A stretch of DNA of 64,000 nt. Source: M3007 sp043764095 (lineage in GTDB: Bacteria; Bacteroidota; Bacteroidia; Chitinophagales; Saprospiraceae). Under the pieces are notes generated by a model that was not told the origin of the DNA, did not search any database, and saw only the letters and a program-made list of their open reading frames with translations. The position numbers and the translations under genes are program-made. The stretch's first letter is position 1; each line of letters begins with the position of its first letter. Below are positions 9,364 through 17,575 of the stretch, piece by piece. The stretch is from the NCBI GenBank assembly GCA_043764095.1, contig JAYUKX010000197.1, positions 62,001 to 126,000 on the forward strand, written 5' to 3'.

Positions 9364-9778
9364 CCGAGCGACCCAAGGCTTTTACGCCTACATAACCGCG
9401 AATATCTAAAGTATTATCGTCTTTTGCTTTTATGACAGAACTGTAAGTACTGCCACTTTCTGGGTCATAAATAGTGCCATCAGTCCATTCTGTGCCATTA
9501 AATGTGAAATCTTTGAGCATCCGATAGCCTTTTAACGGAACGGAGCGCATAGATTCATCTGGATTGTTTTTGTCCAATTTTGCGGCTTTGGTTGTAGGAT
9601 CAAGCGGTTCGCGCAACCATACGATTTTGCCGTAGTATTTGCTACCAATTTTTTCAATTTTGACCCGTGCTTTACCATTACTAGGTTCCCATAAGCCAAT
9701 GAGTTTGTCGCCTGCTTCTTGGGCTGTTGCACCCAAAGTACCTAACAGCAAGAAAAATATAATACTGAGTAATTTCAT
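9332..9778 (-). CDS. DUF2147 family secreted protein
   Basis: Starting at 9778 the protein is 148 aa with signal peptide MKLLSIIFFLLLGTLGATAQ; an earlier in-frame ATG at 9811 would overlap the preceding gene and is less likely. The mature part has the DUF2147 signature: LIGLWEPSNGKARVKIEK near the start, YYGKIVWLREP in the middle, then a glycine-rich region and DIRGYVGVKALGRSDVWKR at the end. Members are small periplasmic or surface beta-rich proteins without known biochemical activity. It lies 7 bases after the lipoprotein gene and may be cotranscribed with it. Confidence 0.85.
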   Translation of the reverse strand: MKLLSIIFFLLLGTLGATAQEAGDKLIGLWEPSNGKARVKIEKIGSKYYGKIVWLREPLDPTTKAAKLDKNNPDESMRSVPLKGYRMLKDFTFNGTEWTDGTIYDPESGSTYSSVIKAKDDNTLDIRGYVGVKALGRSDVWKRVQVKQ

Positions 9779-9785
9779 AAAAATG

Positions 9786-10295
9786 TTATTTAATAGTGAT
9801 TTTAAATTCAAAAATGCCTTTGATCGGTAAACTGTTGGCGGTGTCTTTTTTAATATTTACATCTGCTACAAAAGTCATATTGGGTTGTTGGAGTATTTTA
9901 CCAATTTTTTCTTGCTCTTTGGCGATGTTTAACGTCAATTTGGTTTGTCCTTCGGGTACGGGATTCAATACGCCCACTTTCTGCATATCTACTTGATCGG
10001 CAGCCAATTGCAAAGTGATTTCGCTGAGTAAACTTGAATTCATGCTATCGGGTAGCATCAAAGTAGCGGCACTCAATGTCGCTTCCGATACCTTATCTAA
10101 ACTGGTACCGTTTGTTTTTAAAAAATCTGCTAAAGTTGATTTGAAATTACCCTGCGCTGTATTGGAGCCTTCCAAAAGCGGGCCATCGGCCTGTAATGTG
10201 ATTTCAGGGGTCGTGAATACCAAAACTTTGGATTCACCGCTGCACGACAAAAAGGTTAAAGTTGGTAGCAGCAATAAAAATAGTAATACTCTCAT
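9786..10295 (-). CDS. Putative lipoprotein, unknown function
   Basis: A 169-aa protein with an N-terminal hydrophobic segment and lipobox-like FLSC at about residue 18, so probably lipidated. The mature part is a predicted beta-rich domain with regularly spaced strands and the terminal PIKGIFEFKITIK. No family was recognised with confidence. It is the first gene of the 10295-to-8191 run and sits 7 bases before the DUF2147 gene. An envelope structural or stress role would be a guess. Confidence 0.6.
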   Translation of the reverse strand: MRVLLFLLLLPTLTFLSCSGESKVLVFTTPEITLQADGPLLEGSNTAQGNFKSTLADFLKTNGTSLDKVSEATLSAATLMLPDSMNSSLLSEITLQLAADQVDMQKVGVLNPVPEGQTKLTLNIAKEQEKIGKILQQPNMTFVADVNIKKDTANSLPIKGIFEFKITIK

Positions 10296-10408
10296 AATTA
10301 ATAGTGTTAATTTCGAGTAACATTTTATTTGCTGGATTGTTCAATTTTTTTATTTTTTCTGAATAGGAAGTTGAAATTTGTGTTAAGTGTTAATAGCGAT
10401 TGAAACAA

Positions 10409-10867
10409 TTACTTCACCCTAAAATACTTTTCAATATTCACTCTATTTACCCCTTCGCGCTCAATTATCTCCACGCCACTTTGGATAAGTGTATCGTTTT
10501 TGATAGTAATGGTAAAACTAAAGTCGTTACCTTCCCAATTTCGGGCACTACAATATTCGAGGTGTTCTGTGTATAAATTATCTTTTAGCGTATATTTTCC
10601 ACCTCCTGCAACAAAAACAGCAGCAGTATCTTTTCCTTTTTGCAAATCGTGTTGTAAAAAAGCAAAGTGTGTATCGTTAATGATTTTGATAAAAGATACA
10701 TTTTGGGAATAATCGGTGATTACTGTATCCCCTTTTTCAATTAAAGTACCAGAGATAAGTTGCCATGTACCTACTAATGGAATGGTGGAATTGACTTCTT
10801 TTTTGCCTGCGCAGGATATTAGCGTTATGCTGAAGGCGAATAGAATAAGTGTTATTTTAATTTTCAT
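10409..10867 (-). CDS. Lipocalin-like lipoprotein
   Basis: A 152-aa protein with signal peptide and lipobox ITLISC at residue 19. The mature N-terminus LVGTWQLISG is the typical opening of lipocalin-like domains in Bacteroidota lipoproteins, followed by alternating strands (FIKIINDTHFAFLQ, FTITIKNDTLIQSG, NIEKYFRVK). Such proteins probably bind small hydrophobic ligands at the inner or outer membrane, but none is characterised well enough to name a ligand. Neighbours are other small envelope proteins with no obvious functional link. Confidence 0.65.
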   Translation of the reverse strand: MKIKITLILFAFSITLISCAGKKEVNSTIPLVGTWQLISGTLIEKGDTVITDYSQNVSFIKIINDTHFAFLQHDLQKGKDTAAVFVAGGGKYTLKDNLYTEHLEYCSARNWEGNDFSFTITIKNDTLIQSGVEIIEREGVNRVNIEKYFRVK

Positions 10868-10914
10868 AATTACACAAATGGTATTATTCTTTATTATTTT
10901 ATGTGAATGGTGGA

Positions 10915-11325
10915 TTAGTATAAGCGAAATTTATTGTGATCTATTGTTCTCCATCTTTTTTGGGCGTAATTTGGGACTTCGTATTCATATGTGTATTTAT
11001 ACATAATGGAACGGTAATCAATTAGGCCGCTATTATGATAATATGAGAAAGAACCTAATATTATTCCAGATGGAAAGTGACTACCTTTTGGTCTATAGTG
11101 TAATCCAACAACCTTAGGCCTGTTCTTATCATAAGGCTCCGGTTCAGGGAATATCTTTTGAATAGCCACATTCAGCGCGGCAGTATCAATAGTCGTCGTG
11201 ATCACTTTTGGTTTTTCCGTTTCGAAGTACCGATCAAAAACGCCAGATCGGAAAGAGATAAAACCGAATACCAAGAGCAGGAAACCTGCAAGGGTAATCA
11301 CCTTTATAGTCTTGTTTGTTTGCAT
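10915..11325 (-). CDS. Single-pass membrane protein, tandem paralogue 1
   Basis: A 136-aa protein starting MQTNKTIKVITLAGFLLL: one transmembrane segment near the N-terminus (about residues 8-26), then a short extracytoplasmic domain. The stretch VFDRYFETEKPKV is identical to that in the neighbouring paralogue at 11426..11815, and IQKIFPEPEPY recurs in both. The C-terminal 50 residues diverge. Family and function are not recognised. The repeated upstream sequence shows that the pair arose by tandem duplication that included the 5' flank. Confidence 0.6.
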   Translation of the reverse strand: MQTNKTIKVITLAGFLLLVFGFISFRSGVFDRYFETEKPKVITTTIDTAALNVAIQKIFPEPEPYDKNRPKVVGLHYRPKGSHFPSGIILGSFSYYHNSGLIDYRSIMYKYTYEYEVPNYAQKRWRTIDHNKFRLY

Positions 11326-11408
11326 ATTGTAAGATTTATGTTGTGATACTGTCTTGAAATAAGGTATAAACTGAGTACTGAAAGTTTGTTGTGTTTTAAC
11401 TTTTTTAG
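11091..11408. repeat. Direct repeat copy A of a tandem gene duplication
   Basis: About 318 bases, closely matching 11581..11902 at an offset of about 490. The matching part covers the N-terminal coding half of each paralogue plus about 80 bases upstream of its start; identical runs of more than 35 bases occur around 11131. Confidence 0.85.
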
Positions 11409-11425
11409 TGGCTATTTATGCAATA

Positions 11426-11815
11426 TTATTTTGTAGTAATCAATTGCCATCTGTTTTTAGGTTCAAGGTAAGAAGGGGGGGCGTACTGATACCCATATTG
11501 ATACATAACGGATCGGTCATCAGTTTCTGGAAAAGAATAGCAACCTCCCCAAGGTATAGAACCAAAACCAACCCCTTTCTGCCTATATTGTAACCCAACC
11601 ACCTTTGGCCTGTTCTTAACATAAGGCTCCGGTTCAGGGAATATCTTTTGAATAGCCGTATCCAATGCCCCAGTATCAATATTCGTCGTGACCACTTTTG
11701 GTTTTTCCGTTTCGAAGTACCGATCAAAAACACCAGCCCGGAAGGCTATAAAACCGGATACTAATAGCAGGAAACCTGCAAGGGTAATTACTTTTATGGT
11801 CTTGTTTATTTGCAT
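11426..11815 (-). CDS. Single-pass membrane protein, tandem paralogue 2
   Basis: Starting at 11815 the protein (129 aa) begins MQINKTIKVITLAGFLLL, exactly parallel to its neighbour at 10915..11325; the longer ORF from 11914 is rejected because it would add 33 residues absent from the paralogue. One transmembrane helix is followed by FDRYFETEKPKV and IQKIFPEPEPY, and then by a divergent tail rich in Tyr, Pro and Gly. Unknown function. A minus-strand TACCTTTG box lies at 11919..11926, about 105 bases upstream, in DNA that is not part of copy A. Confidence 0.6.
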   Translation of the reverse strand: MQINKTIKVITLAGFLLLVSGFIAFRAGVFDRYFETEKPKVVTTNIDTGALDTAIQKIFPEPEPYVKNRPKVVGLQYRQKGVGFGSIPWGGCYSFPETDDRSVMYQYGYQYAPPSYLEPKNRWQLITTK

Positions 11816-11902
11816 ATTGTAAGATTTATGTTGTAAAATTGCCTTGAATCGAGGTAAAGTGCTGAGTAGTGAAAGTTTTGGCGTGTTTTTTAACTTTTTT
11901 AG
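11581..11902. repeat. Direct repeat copy B of a tandem gene duplication
   Basis: Partner of 11091..11408. Differences are scattered substitutions and a few small indels, so the duplication is not brand new. Confidence 0.85.
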
Positions 11903-11918
11903 CGGGAAAAGCACTTAA

Positions 11919-11926
11919 CAAAGGTA
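11919..11926 (-). promoter_or_regulatory. Putative -7 box TACCTTTG
   Basis: Exact TAnnTTTG match on the minus strand, upstream of the paralogue at 11426..11815. Copy A has only the degenerate TACCTTAT at the same relative place, so the two copies may differ in expression. Confidence 0.4.
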
Positions 11927-11999
11927 TAATATAATTTATAACGCTAAGAATTTATTTATATATTTTTTACTTTTTTTCAAAAAATTTTAAATAACTCCC

Positions 12000-12007
12000 T
12001 ATTTTTG
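12000..12007 (+). promoter_or_regulatory. Putative -7 box TATTTTTG for the caspase gene
   Basis: Plus-strand TATTTTTG matches TAnnTTTG about 98 bases before the ATG at 12105. The flank is very AT-rich, which lowers the weight of the match. Confidence 0.35.
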
Positions 12008-12104
12008 TTTCCAAGATACACCAAAAGCGCATTAAGTATGATCAATGCCGATCTGCTTCATAGTCAAACACAAAAAAAGCAAAACCACTAATCACAAATG
12101 ACTC

Positions 12105-14090
12105 ATGGCTAAAAAACAACTATTTGCCCTTTTTGCCTCCATCAACACTTATACCAATGGCATACGACCACTCAACGGTTGCGTTGCCGATATGCAGGCA
12201 TTACATGATTATTTATTGCGCCAAAGTGAGGCAGTGGACAGCACTTTCGATTTCCATTCACTGATCCTGAAAAATGAAGCCGCAACGCGCCAAGCCGTAA
12301 TAGATGGCTTCCAGCATTTTGCCCAAGCGGGCGTGGATGATATTTGCCTTTTTTATTTTAGCGGACACGGTAGCCGTATTGATTCAAAAGATTTTTGGGA
12401 ATCTACCGACGGCAAAATTGAAGCCATTGTTTGTTATGATAGTTGCGTGGTCGGCAAGGAGTTATCGGTCTTGATTCATGAGGCTACACATGGCAACCCC
12501 GATCGCCATTTTTTGGCCGTAATGGATTGCTGTCATTCGGGTGGAAATACCAAAAGTACGCTAATCGACTCGGTGGCCATCCGGCTTAGTATGCCCAACC
12601 GTTACCCTACTACAATCCAAGAATACTATGGTTTCGATCGAGGTTTTTATATTCCCAATGGCAAAGGCCAATTCAGCACTCTCAAAGGCAAACATATTCA
12701 AATTGCGGCCTGTAGAAACTACCAAACCGCTAAAGAAGTGGTGATTGGTGCCGAAATACGCGGCGCATTCACCGCCAGTTTGATAGAAGTACTGGAAACC
12801 AATAATCGCATGTTGGCATACTCGGATTTAGAAGATCGTATTGCCCGAAAAATTGATAACCGTATCCGCACCGCCGACCAACGCCCGAGTGTGGAATCTA
12901 TCGCTAATGCAGATAAAAATTTGAGTTTTCTGGGTGGTGCGGTACAGCCAAAGCACCGTTTTTTTGTTGGTTGGAATAAAAATGCCGAATCGTGGCAAGT
13001 AAATGCAGGGTTTTATCACGGTGTTTCGATGGGTGGGAAATACCCTACAAAATTGAAGACAAAAGACAGCCAACAGGCCTTGAAAGTTACCGCTGTTTTT
13101 GCAGAATATGCCCTTGTTACCTGGACAGATGCATTATTTGTGCCTCTTAAAAAACAAACGTATGATGTGCAGGTGACGATTGGAGGCGCGCCGCTCAATC
13201 CCGTTGCTTTTGCGCCCGATTGTGATACCGCCATTCAAAAATTACTAGCAGAGCAGTTTAAAAAAGCAGGTGTTTCTTATGTTCAATTGATCGGTGATAC
13301 TACCACATCATTATTTCGCATCCAAGCAGCACCACAAGGAATAGCATTATTGCAAGATGGTGCTGATGTACCAGTTTTCGTGCCTATTTTACCCGTCAAT
13401 GGTACATTTGGAATGGTGCAAGCCTTAGAATTTTGGAAAAAGACCGATGCGGTAATGCAATGGAATTTCTTAAAATCACTCGAAAATCCAATCAGTACAC
13501 TGGTTCAAGATCAATTAGAAATCACGGTTTTTCGCAGTATTGGCGTTGAAAAATGGTGGGAAGTGCAGCCGGAGCAAATGGAAATAGTACCCGATTTTTT
13601 CAATCCAATCGAATTGCCTTATCAAAAAAATGCTACGGGGGCTTATAGTGTTTACCCTTCAGTCGCAATTAAAATTAAAAATATAGGTAGTAACCCATTG
13701 TTTATCAAAGCATTACATTTGAGTGGCCGCTTTGGTGTCAGTTCTATATTTGTGTCCAATAATGCTGTTGGAGTAGGAGCAGAAGTATGGCCGGTGCTGG
13801 TGAGCAATGGAAAAACTTTTAAATCCATAGGACTTACCATTGATGATGAGCATTATATGGCAGGAATGAATGAATTGACGGATTATATCAAAATCATGGT
13901 ATCTACCGAAGACTTTAGTACAACAGCCTTCGAGCAACCTTCTTTGAAATTGAGGGGGTTAGATCAACCCAAACGCGCCGTTGGTTTTGGAGATGAACCA
14001 ACCATACAAATGCACGATTGGGGTACTGTAACGGTGCCATTTAAGATAATTAGACCCAAGGCTATGGAAAACAAAAATATAGGAAAATAG
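12105..14090 (+). CDS. Caspase family (peptidase C14) protein with large C-terminal domain
   Basis: A 661-aa cytoplasmic protein. Residues 1-280 form a caspase-like (metacaspase/orthocaspase) peptidase: LFALFASINTY at the start, catalytic His88 in FYFSGHGS, and catalytic Cys143 in MDCCHSGG. Both residues are intact, so it should cleave peptide bonds, usually after basic residues in this group. Residues 290-660 form a long beta-rich region of unrecognised family with no signal peptide and no transmembrane helix. Prokaryotic caspases often act as triggered effectors in stress or antiphage responses, but no sensor or partner gene is adjacent: the upstream genes are small membrane proteins and the downstream operon is aromatic amino-acid synthesis. 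Confidence 0.88.
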   Translation: MAKKQLFALFASINTYTNGIRPLNGCVADMQALHDYLLRQSEAVDSTFDFHSLILKNEAATRQAVIDGFQHFAQAGVDDICLFYFSGHGSRIDSKDFWESTDGKIEAIVCYDSCVVGKELSVLIHEATHGNPDRHFLAVMDCCHSGGNTKSTLIDSVAIRLSMPNRYPTTIQEYYGFDRGFYIPNGKGQFSTLKGKHIQIAACRNYQTAKEVVIGAEIRGAFTASLIEVLETNNRMLAYSDLEDRIARKIDNRIRTADQRPSVESIANADKNLSFLGGAVQPKHRFFVGWNKNAESWQVNAGFYHGVSMGGKYPTKLKTKDSQQALKVTAVFAEYALVTWTDALFVPLKKQTYDVQVTIGGAPLNPVAFAPDCDTAIQKLLAEQFKKAGVSYVQLIGDTTTSLFRIQAAPQGIALLQDGADVPVFVPILPVNGTFGMVQALEFWKKTDAVMQWNFLKSLENPISTLVQDQLEITVFRSIGVEKWWEVQPEQMEIVPDFFNPIELPYQKNATGAYSVYPSVAIKIKNIGSNPLFIKALHLSGRFGVSSIFVSNNAVGVGAEVWPVLVSNGKTFKSIGLTIDDEHYMAGMNELTDYIKIMVSTEDFSTTAFEQPSLKLRGLDQPKRAVGFGDEPTIQMHDWGTVTVPFKIIRPKAMENKNIGK

Positions 14091-14185
14091 CAATACAGCA
14101 GCAATCATTAATTGTAGATCGGCTACAAGTAATGCCCGAATTTGTTAAAAAAAATACCATTTCGGTGGCCTATAAAGCAAATCCC

Positions 14186-14299
14186 AGCCCCAACGGGGCG
14201 ATATATCCAGCATAGGGCATCGCCCTATGTATTCGTGTCGCGCCCCATACACATGCACCACGCGCCCCATACACCACGCCCTACGTTGGATATATCGCC
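14186..14299. repeat. REP-like palindromic element, paired inverted copies
   Basis: Two GC-rich hairpins stand side by side: GCCCC-AAC-GGGGC (14187..14199) and CATAGGGC-ATC-GCCCTATG (14211..14229). An inverted partial copy of the segment follows at 14276..14299. Between them CGCGCCCCATACAC occurs twice (14239, 14261). The same two-hairpin design recurs at 37155..37207 in the opposite orientation. This resembles REP/BIME elements mobilised by Y1 (RAYT) transposases; none is encoded in the window. It lies between the convergent caspase and DAHPS genes. Confidence 0.8.
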
Positions 14300-14310
14300 T
14301 ATTCCATTCC

Positions 14311-15378
14311 TCACAATTCCACTTTTTTCTCCTGCATCACCACTTGTTGGTGCGTAATACTTTCCTTATGTATGGCTGTCAGGAAATGCTCCACAAACTC
14401 ATCATTCAGGCCGCGTTTCCGACCTTGTTCGTAGCCTTTTTCCAGAATTTCGTTCCAACGAGCCGTTTGTAAAATAGCAATATTATTGCGGTGTTTGTAC
14501 TTGCCAATATCTTCAGCGATACGCATCCGGCGGCCCAATAAATTGAGCAATTCCAAATCAATTTCATCAATTTTATGGCGCAATTGCTCAATATGTTCTA
14601 CAAATTCTGGATTACTACTCGTTTCACTACGCACAATCAAGTTTTTAATCATTTCCTTATATACAAATGGAATGATCTGTTGTTTAGCATCGCTCCACGC
14701 TTCATCGGGGGTAGGGTGTACCTCCGTCATCAGTCCATCGTAATTGAGGTCAAATGCTTGTTGTGCCACTTCATGCAAGTCTTCGCGGTTACCACAGATA
14801 TGCGAATTATCACAAATAATGGGCAAATCGGGCATACGACGGCGCAATTCGATCGGAATTTCCCAATAGGGTGCATTACGGAATTTGGTCTTTGTGTAAC
14901 TCGAAAACCCGCGATGAATCGCCCCAATCTGAGTAACACCAGCATTGCTGATCCGTTCAATTGCACCAATCCAAAGTTCTAAATCTGGATTTACCGGATT
15001 TTTAATCAATACAGGCACGTCCACGCCTTTGAGTGCATCGGCAATTTCCTGAACAGAAAATGGATTTACAGTAGTGCGGGCACCAATCCAAAGTACATCC
15101 ACCCCATGTTTAAGGGCTTCATACACTTGGTTAGCAGTAGCCACTTCTATGGTGGTTTTAAGCCCCGTTTCTTGTTTTACGCGGCGCAACCAAGGGAGCG
15201 CTTCTACTCCTTTACCCTCAAATCCGCCCGGTTTGGTACGTGGTTTCCAAACGCCAGCGCGGAAAAGATCAATGCCGCTGTCGGCCAGCCCGTGGGCAGT
15301 AGCCATTACTTGTTCCTCTGTCTCTGCGGAGCATGGCCCAGCGATGAGGAAGGGTCGAGTGTCATTTTTTTTGAACAT
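14311..15378 (-). CDS. Bifunctional 3-deoxy-7-phosphoheptulonate synthase / chorismate mutase
   Basis: Catalyses the first committed step of the shikimate pathway (PEP plus erythrose-4-phosphate to DAHP) and, through its C-terminal domain, chorismate to prephenate. Residues 1-255 are a KdsA-like type I-beta DAHP synthase: LIAGPCSAET, RAGVWKPRTKPGGFEG, IGARTTVNPF, LIKNPVNPD, IGAIHRGFSSY and CDNSHICG. Residues 265-345 are an AroQ-type chorismate mutase helix bundle (HKIDEIDLELLNLLGRRM). This fusion is typical of Bacteroidota. It is the last gene of the pheA-aminotransferase-tyrA operon (48 bp after tyrA), so its output feeds the upstream enzymes directly. Confidence 0.95.
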   Translation of the reverse strand: MFKKNDTRPFLIAGPCSAETEEQVMATAHGLADSGIDLFRAGVWKPRTKPGGFEGKGVEALPWLRRVKQETGLKTTIEVATANQVYEALKHGVDVLWIGARTTVNPFSVQEIADALKGVDVPVLIKNPVNPDLELWIGAIERISNAGVTQIGAIHRGFSSYTKTKFRNAPYWEIPIELRRRMPDLPIICDNSHICGNREDLHEVAQQAFDLNYDGLMTEVHPTPDEAWSDAKQQIIPFVYKEMIKNLIVRSETSSNPEFVEHIEQLRHKIDEIDLELLNLLGRRMRIAEDIGKYKHRNNIAILQTARWNEILEKGYEQGRKRGLNDEFVEHFLTAIHKESITHQQVVMQEKKVEL

Positions 15379-15403
15379 GATATTTAAAATTTATGGATTT
15401 GTA

Positions 15404-15429
15404 AATAAGTACTTGGACATAATGAATTA
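15404..15429. repeat. Single arm of the YAARTAYTTRGWCATA repeat family
   Basis: AATAAGTACTTGGACATAAT overlaps the stop codon of tyrA. It closely matches the terminal arm of the inverted-repeat element at 43725..43887 but has no partner arm nearby, so it may be a solo remnant. Confidence 0.5.
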
Positions 15430-16272
15430 GTCTTTTAATATTCTTCCAATATCGTTGGCTTGACGGATCAATTCGTCAAAACGTTTAAAATCTTTTTTGA
15501 TCAATATCGTCCGAAATTGGCTGACTGTATTGATAAACTCGTCGAGTACATCGAGTACATTATCTCTATTTTGGGTAAAAATAGGCACCCATGTATCGGC
15601 ATTACTTTTGGCCAAACGAGCAGTACTACTAAAACCACCGCCCGCAAGTTCAAAAATGCGGTCTTCTTGTCGCTCCTTTTCCAACACCGTTAATGCCAAG
15701 GCAAACGAAGCGATATGCGAAATGTGACTAATATAAGCCACGTGTAAATCGTGGTCGGCGGCCTCTAAATACGAAATTTTCATCCCTAAAGACGCATAAA
15801 GTGCCTTAGTTTGGGCCACAGCATCCATATCGCTCGATTCTGTATTGCAAAAAACGCACCTTTTTCCGTTAAAAAGCCCTGCAATGGCAGCGGTTGGGCC
15901 AGAGTATTCTGTACCCGCCATTGGGTGTGTAGCCACAAAGCGGGCGCGATTAGGATGGTTTTCCACCGCCTCAATAATAGGCTGTTTGGTAGAACCAGCA
16001 TCCAGCACCAATTGATCGGGACGTATTAGCCCTAATATTTTAGGGATCAATTTTATTAGGGTATCCACGGGTGTCGTCACTAGAATAATATCTGCCAATG
16101 CTACAGTTTGTTCCAGTGGTAACACTTCATCTACCAGTCCAAGCGCTAATGCTTTGGCCGCGTGGTCGGGATTTTGATCCGTACCAATCAAATAATTAGC
16201 AAAACCACTTTCACGTAGCCCAATCGCCAACGAGCCTCCAATGAGACCTAAACCGATTACTCCAATTTTCAT
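15427..16272 (-). CDS. tyrA: Prephenate dehydrogenase
   Basis: Oxidative decarboxylation of prephenate to 4-hydroxyphenylpyruvate, the tyrosine branch. The 281-aa protein opens with an NAD(P)-binding Rossmann motif GVIGLGLIGG (residues 4-13) and has the catalytic His116 in ATHPMAG. The C-terminal helical domain contains SHISHIASFALA and FELAGGGFSSTARLA, typical of TyrA. There is no fused ACT or chorismate mutase domain; the mutase is on the DAHP synthase. Its ATG overlaps the aminotransferase stop by 4 bases (ATGA), which indicates translational coupling in the operon. Confidence 0.95.
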   Translation of the reverse strand: MKIGVIGLGLIGGSLAIGLRESGFANYLIGTDQNPDHAAKALALGLVDEVLPLEQTVALADIILVTTPVDTLIKLIPKILGLIRPDQLVLDAGSTKQPIIEAVENHPNRARFVATHPMAGTEYSGPTAAIAGLFNGKRCVFCNTESSDMDAVAQTKALYASLGMKISYLEAADHDLHVAYISHISHIASFALALTVLEKERQEDRIFELAGGGFSSTARLAKSNADTWVPIFTQNRDNVLDVLDEFINTVSQFRTILIKKDFKRFDELIRQANDIGRILKD

Positions 16273-17429
16273 AGCGTTTTTATGCGTTCTAATGCTGTTT
16301 TAAACAATTCAATATCCTGACAAAGCGAAATACGAACATAACGCTCGCCCGCCGATCCAAAAATACCTCCTGGAGTCAGGAAAACATTGGCCTGATACAA
16401 TAAGTGATCGCTCAGCGCGTAGCAATCCACCCAATGATCGGGAATTTTTGCCCAAACAAACATACCTTGTTGGTTACTATCAAATTGACAATCAATGGCT
16501 TGTAAAATAGCAAATGCTTGTACTTGCCGTTCGCCATAGGTTGTATTTAATTGTGTGTACCAATCTTTAGAAAGGTTCAATGCCTGAATCGCGGCATGTT
16601 GCAGTGGTAAAAATTGCCCCGAATCCATATTGCTTTTGAAACGCAAAATAGCCGTCAAATGCGCCGGATTGCCCAATACCGCACCAATACGCCAACCAGC
16701 CATATTGTTGGATTTTGATAGAGAATTAAGTTCCAGCGCGACATCCATTGCGCTTGGTTGCGACAGGATGCTCTGCGGATTACTGTTTAGGATAAAACTA
16801 TACGGATTATCATTGACAATCAGTATATTATGTTTTTTACCAAATGCAATTAAGGAGCGGAACACCTCGCTTTTTGCGGGCGCGCCTGTGGGCATGTGCG
16901 GGTAATTGACCCACATGATTTTTACTTTGCTCAAATCTTGCGCCTCCAATGCCACTAGATTAGGTTGCCATTCCATTTCGGCAGAAAGGTCGTAATACTG
17001 CACCGTAGCCCCTGCCAGCATTGATGCGGCGCGGTAAGTAGGGTAGCCCGGGTTGGGTACTAAAGCAATGTCACCCGCCTCTAAAAAAGTCATGGCAATG
17101 TGCATAATGCCTTCTTTTGAACCAATTAAGGGCAATATTTCGGTGGCTGGGTTCAATTTTACCTGATAAAACGTATCGTACCACTTGGCCCAAGCCTCGC
17201 GCAAGGCGGGCGTACCTGTATAAGATTGGTAACCATGTGAAGTGGGCATTTGAGCCGAAGTATGCAAACTTTCCAAAACAGAAGGATCAGGGGGTAGGTC
17301 AGGTGATCCAATACCCAAGTTGATAACGTTTTTACCAGCAGCGCGCATCTCCGCTATTTCACGGAGTTTAGCCGCAAAATAATATTCGCTAATACCTTCT
17401 AATCTCGATGCGGTTTTGATATGTGTCAT
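16269..17429 (-). CDS. Class I/II PLP-dependent aminotransferase (aromatic branch)
   Basis: Fold-type I aminotransferase of 386 aa from ATG 17429; an ORF start at 17483 would add 18 residues that run into the hairpin repeat and is rejected. Motifs: NLGIGSPDLPPD near the N-terminus, NPGYPTY, NYPHMPTG, NDNPYSF, and the Schiff-base lysine at residue 239 in SLSKSNNMAGWRIG. Its place between pheA and tyrA suggests that it transaminates phenylpyruvate and 4-hydroxyphenylpyruvate to Phe and Tyr; specificity is inferred from context. Related enzymes act on aspartate or LL-diaminopimelate. Coupled to tyrA by a 4-base overlap. Confidence 0.9.
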   Translation of the reverse strand: MTHIKTASRLEGISEYYFAAKLREIAEMRAAGKNVINLGIGSPDLPPDPSVLESLHTSAQMPTSHGYQSYTGTPALREAWAKWYDTFYQVKLNPATEILPLIGSKEGIMHIAMTFLEAGDIALVPNPGYPTYRAASMLAGATVQYYDLSAEMEWQPNLVALEAQDLSKVKIMWVNYPHMPTGAPAKSEVFRSLIAFGKKHNILIVNDNPYSFILNSNPQSILSQPSAMDVALELNSLSKSNNMAGWRIGAVLGNPAHLTAILRFKSNMDSGQFLPLQHAAIQALNLSKDWYTQLNTTYGERQVQAFAILQAIDCQFDSNQQGMFVWAKIPDHWVDCYALSDHLLYQANVFLTPGGIFGSAGERYVRISLCQDIELFKTALERIKTL

Positions 17430-17474
17430 TATTTTTTGTTTGTGCAAATAATGGGTTATATTTCCTAAGTGGCT

Positions 17475-17535
17475 GATTTTCAATACTTAGTCATACGATG
17501 ACTCCGAGTCATTGTATGACTAAGTATTGAAAATC
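17475..17535. repeat. Near-perfect 29-bp-arm hairpin between pheA and the aminotransferase gene
   Basis: Arms 17475..17503 and 17507..17535 pair over 29 bp with one mismatch around a 3-base CCG loop. The outer part CAATACTTAGTCATA fits the family core YAARTAYTTRGWCATA seen at 15404, 24942 and 43725. It sits inside the operon, 40 bases after pheA, so the transcript must read through a very stable hairpin with no U tract; it may act as an RNA processing or stability element. Confidence 0.85.
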
Positions 17536-17575
17536 AAGTGAGTGCATGGACCCATTATGCGCAGTGTTTGATAAA

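Noticed and set aside
11866..11914. N-terminal extension of the tandem paralogue from ATG 11914
   Set aside because: Absent from the paralogue; start at 11815 aligns with it.
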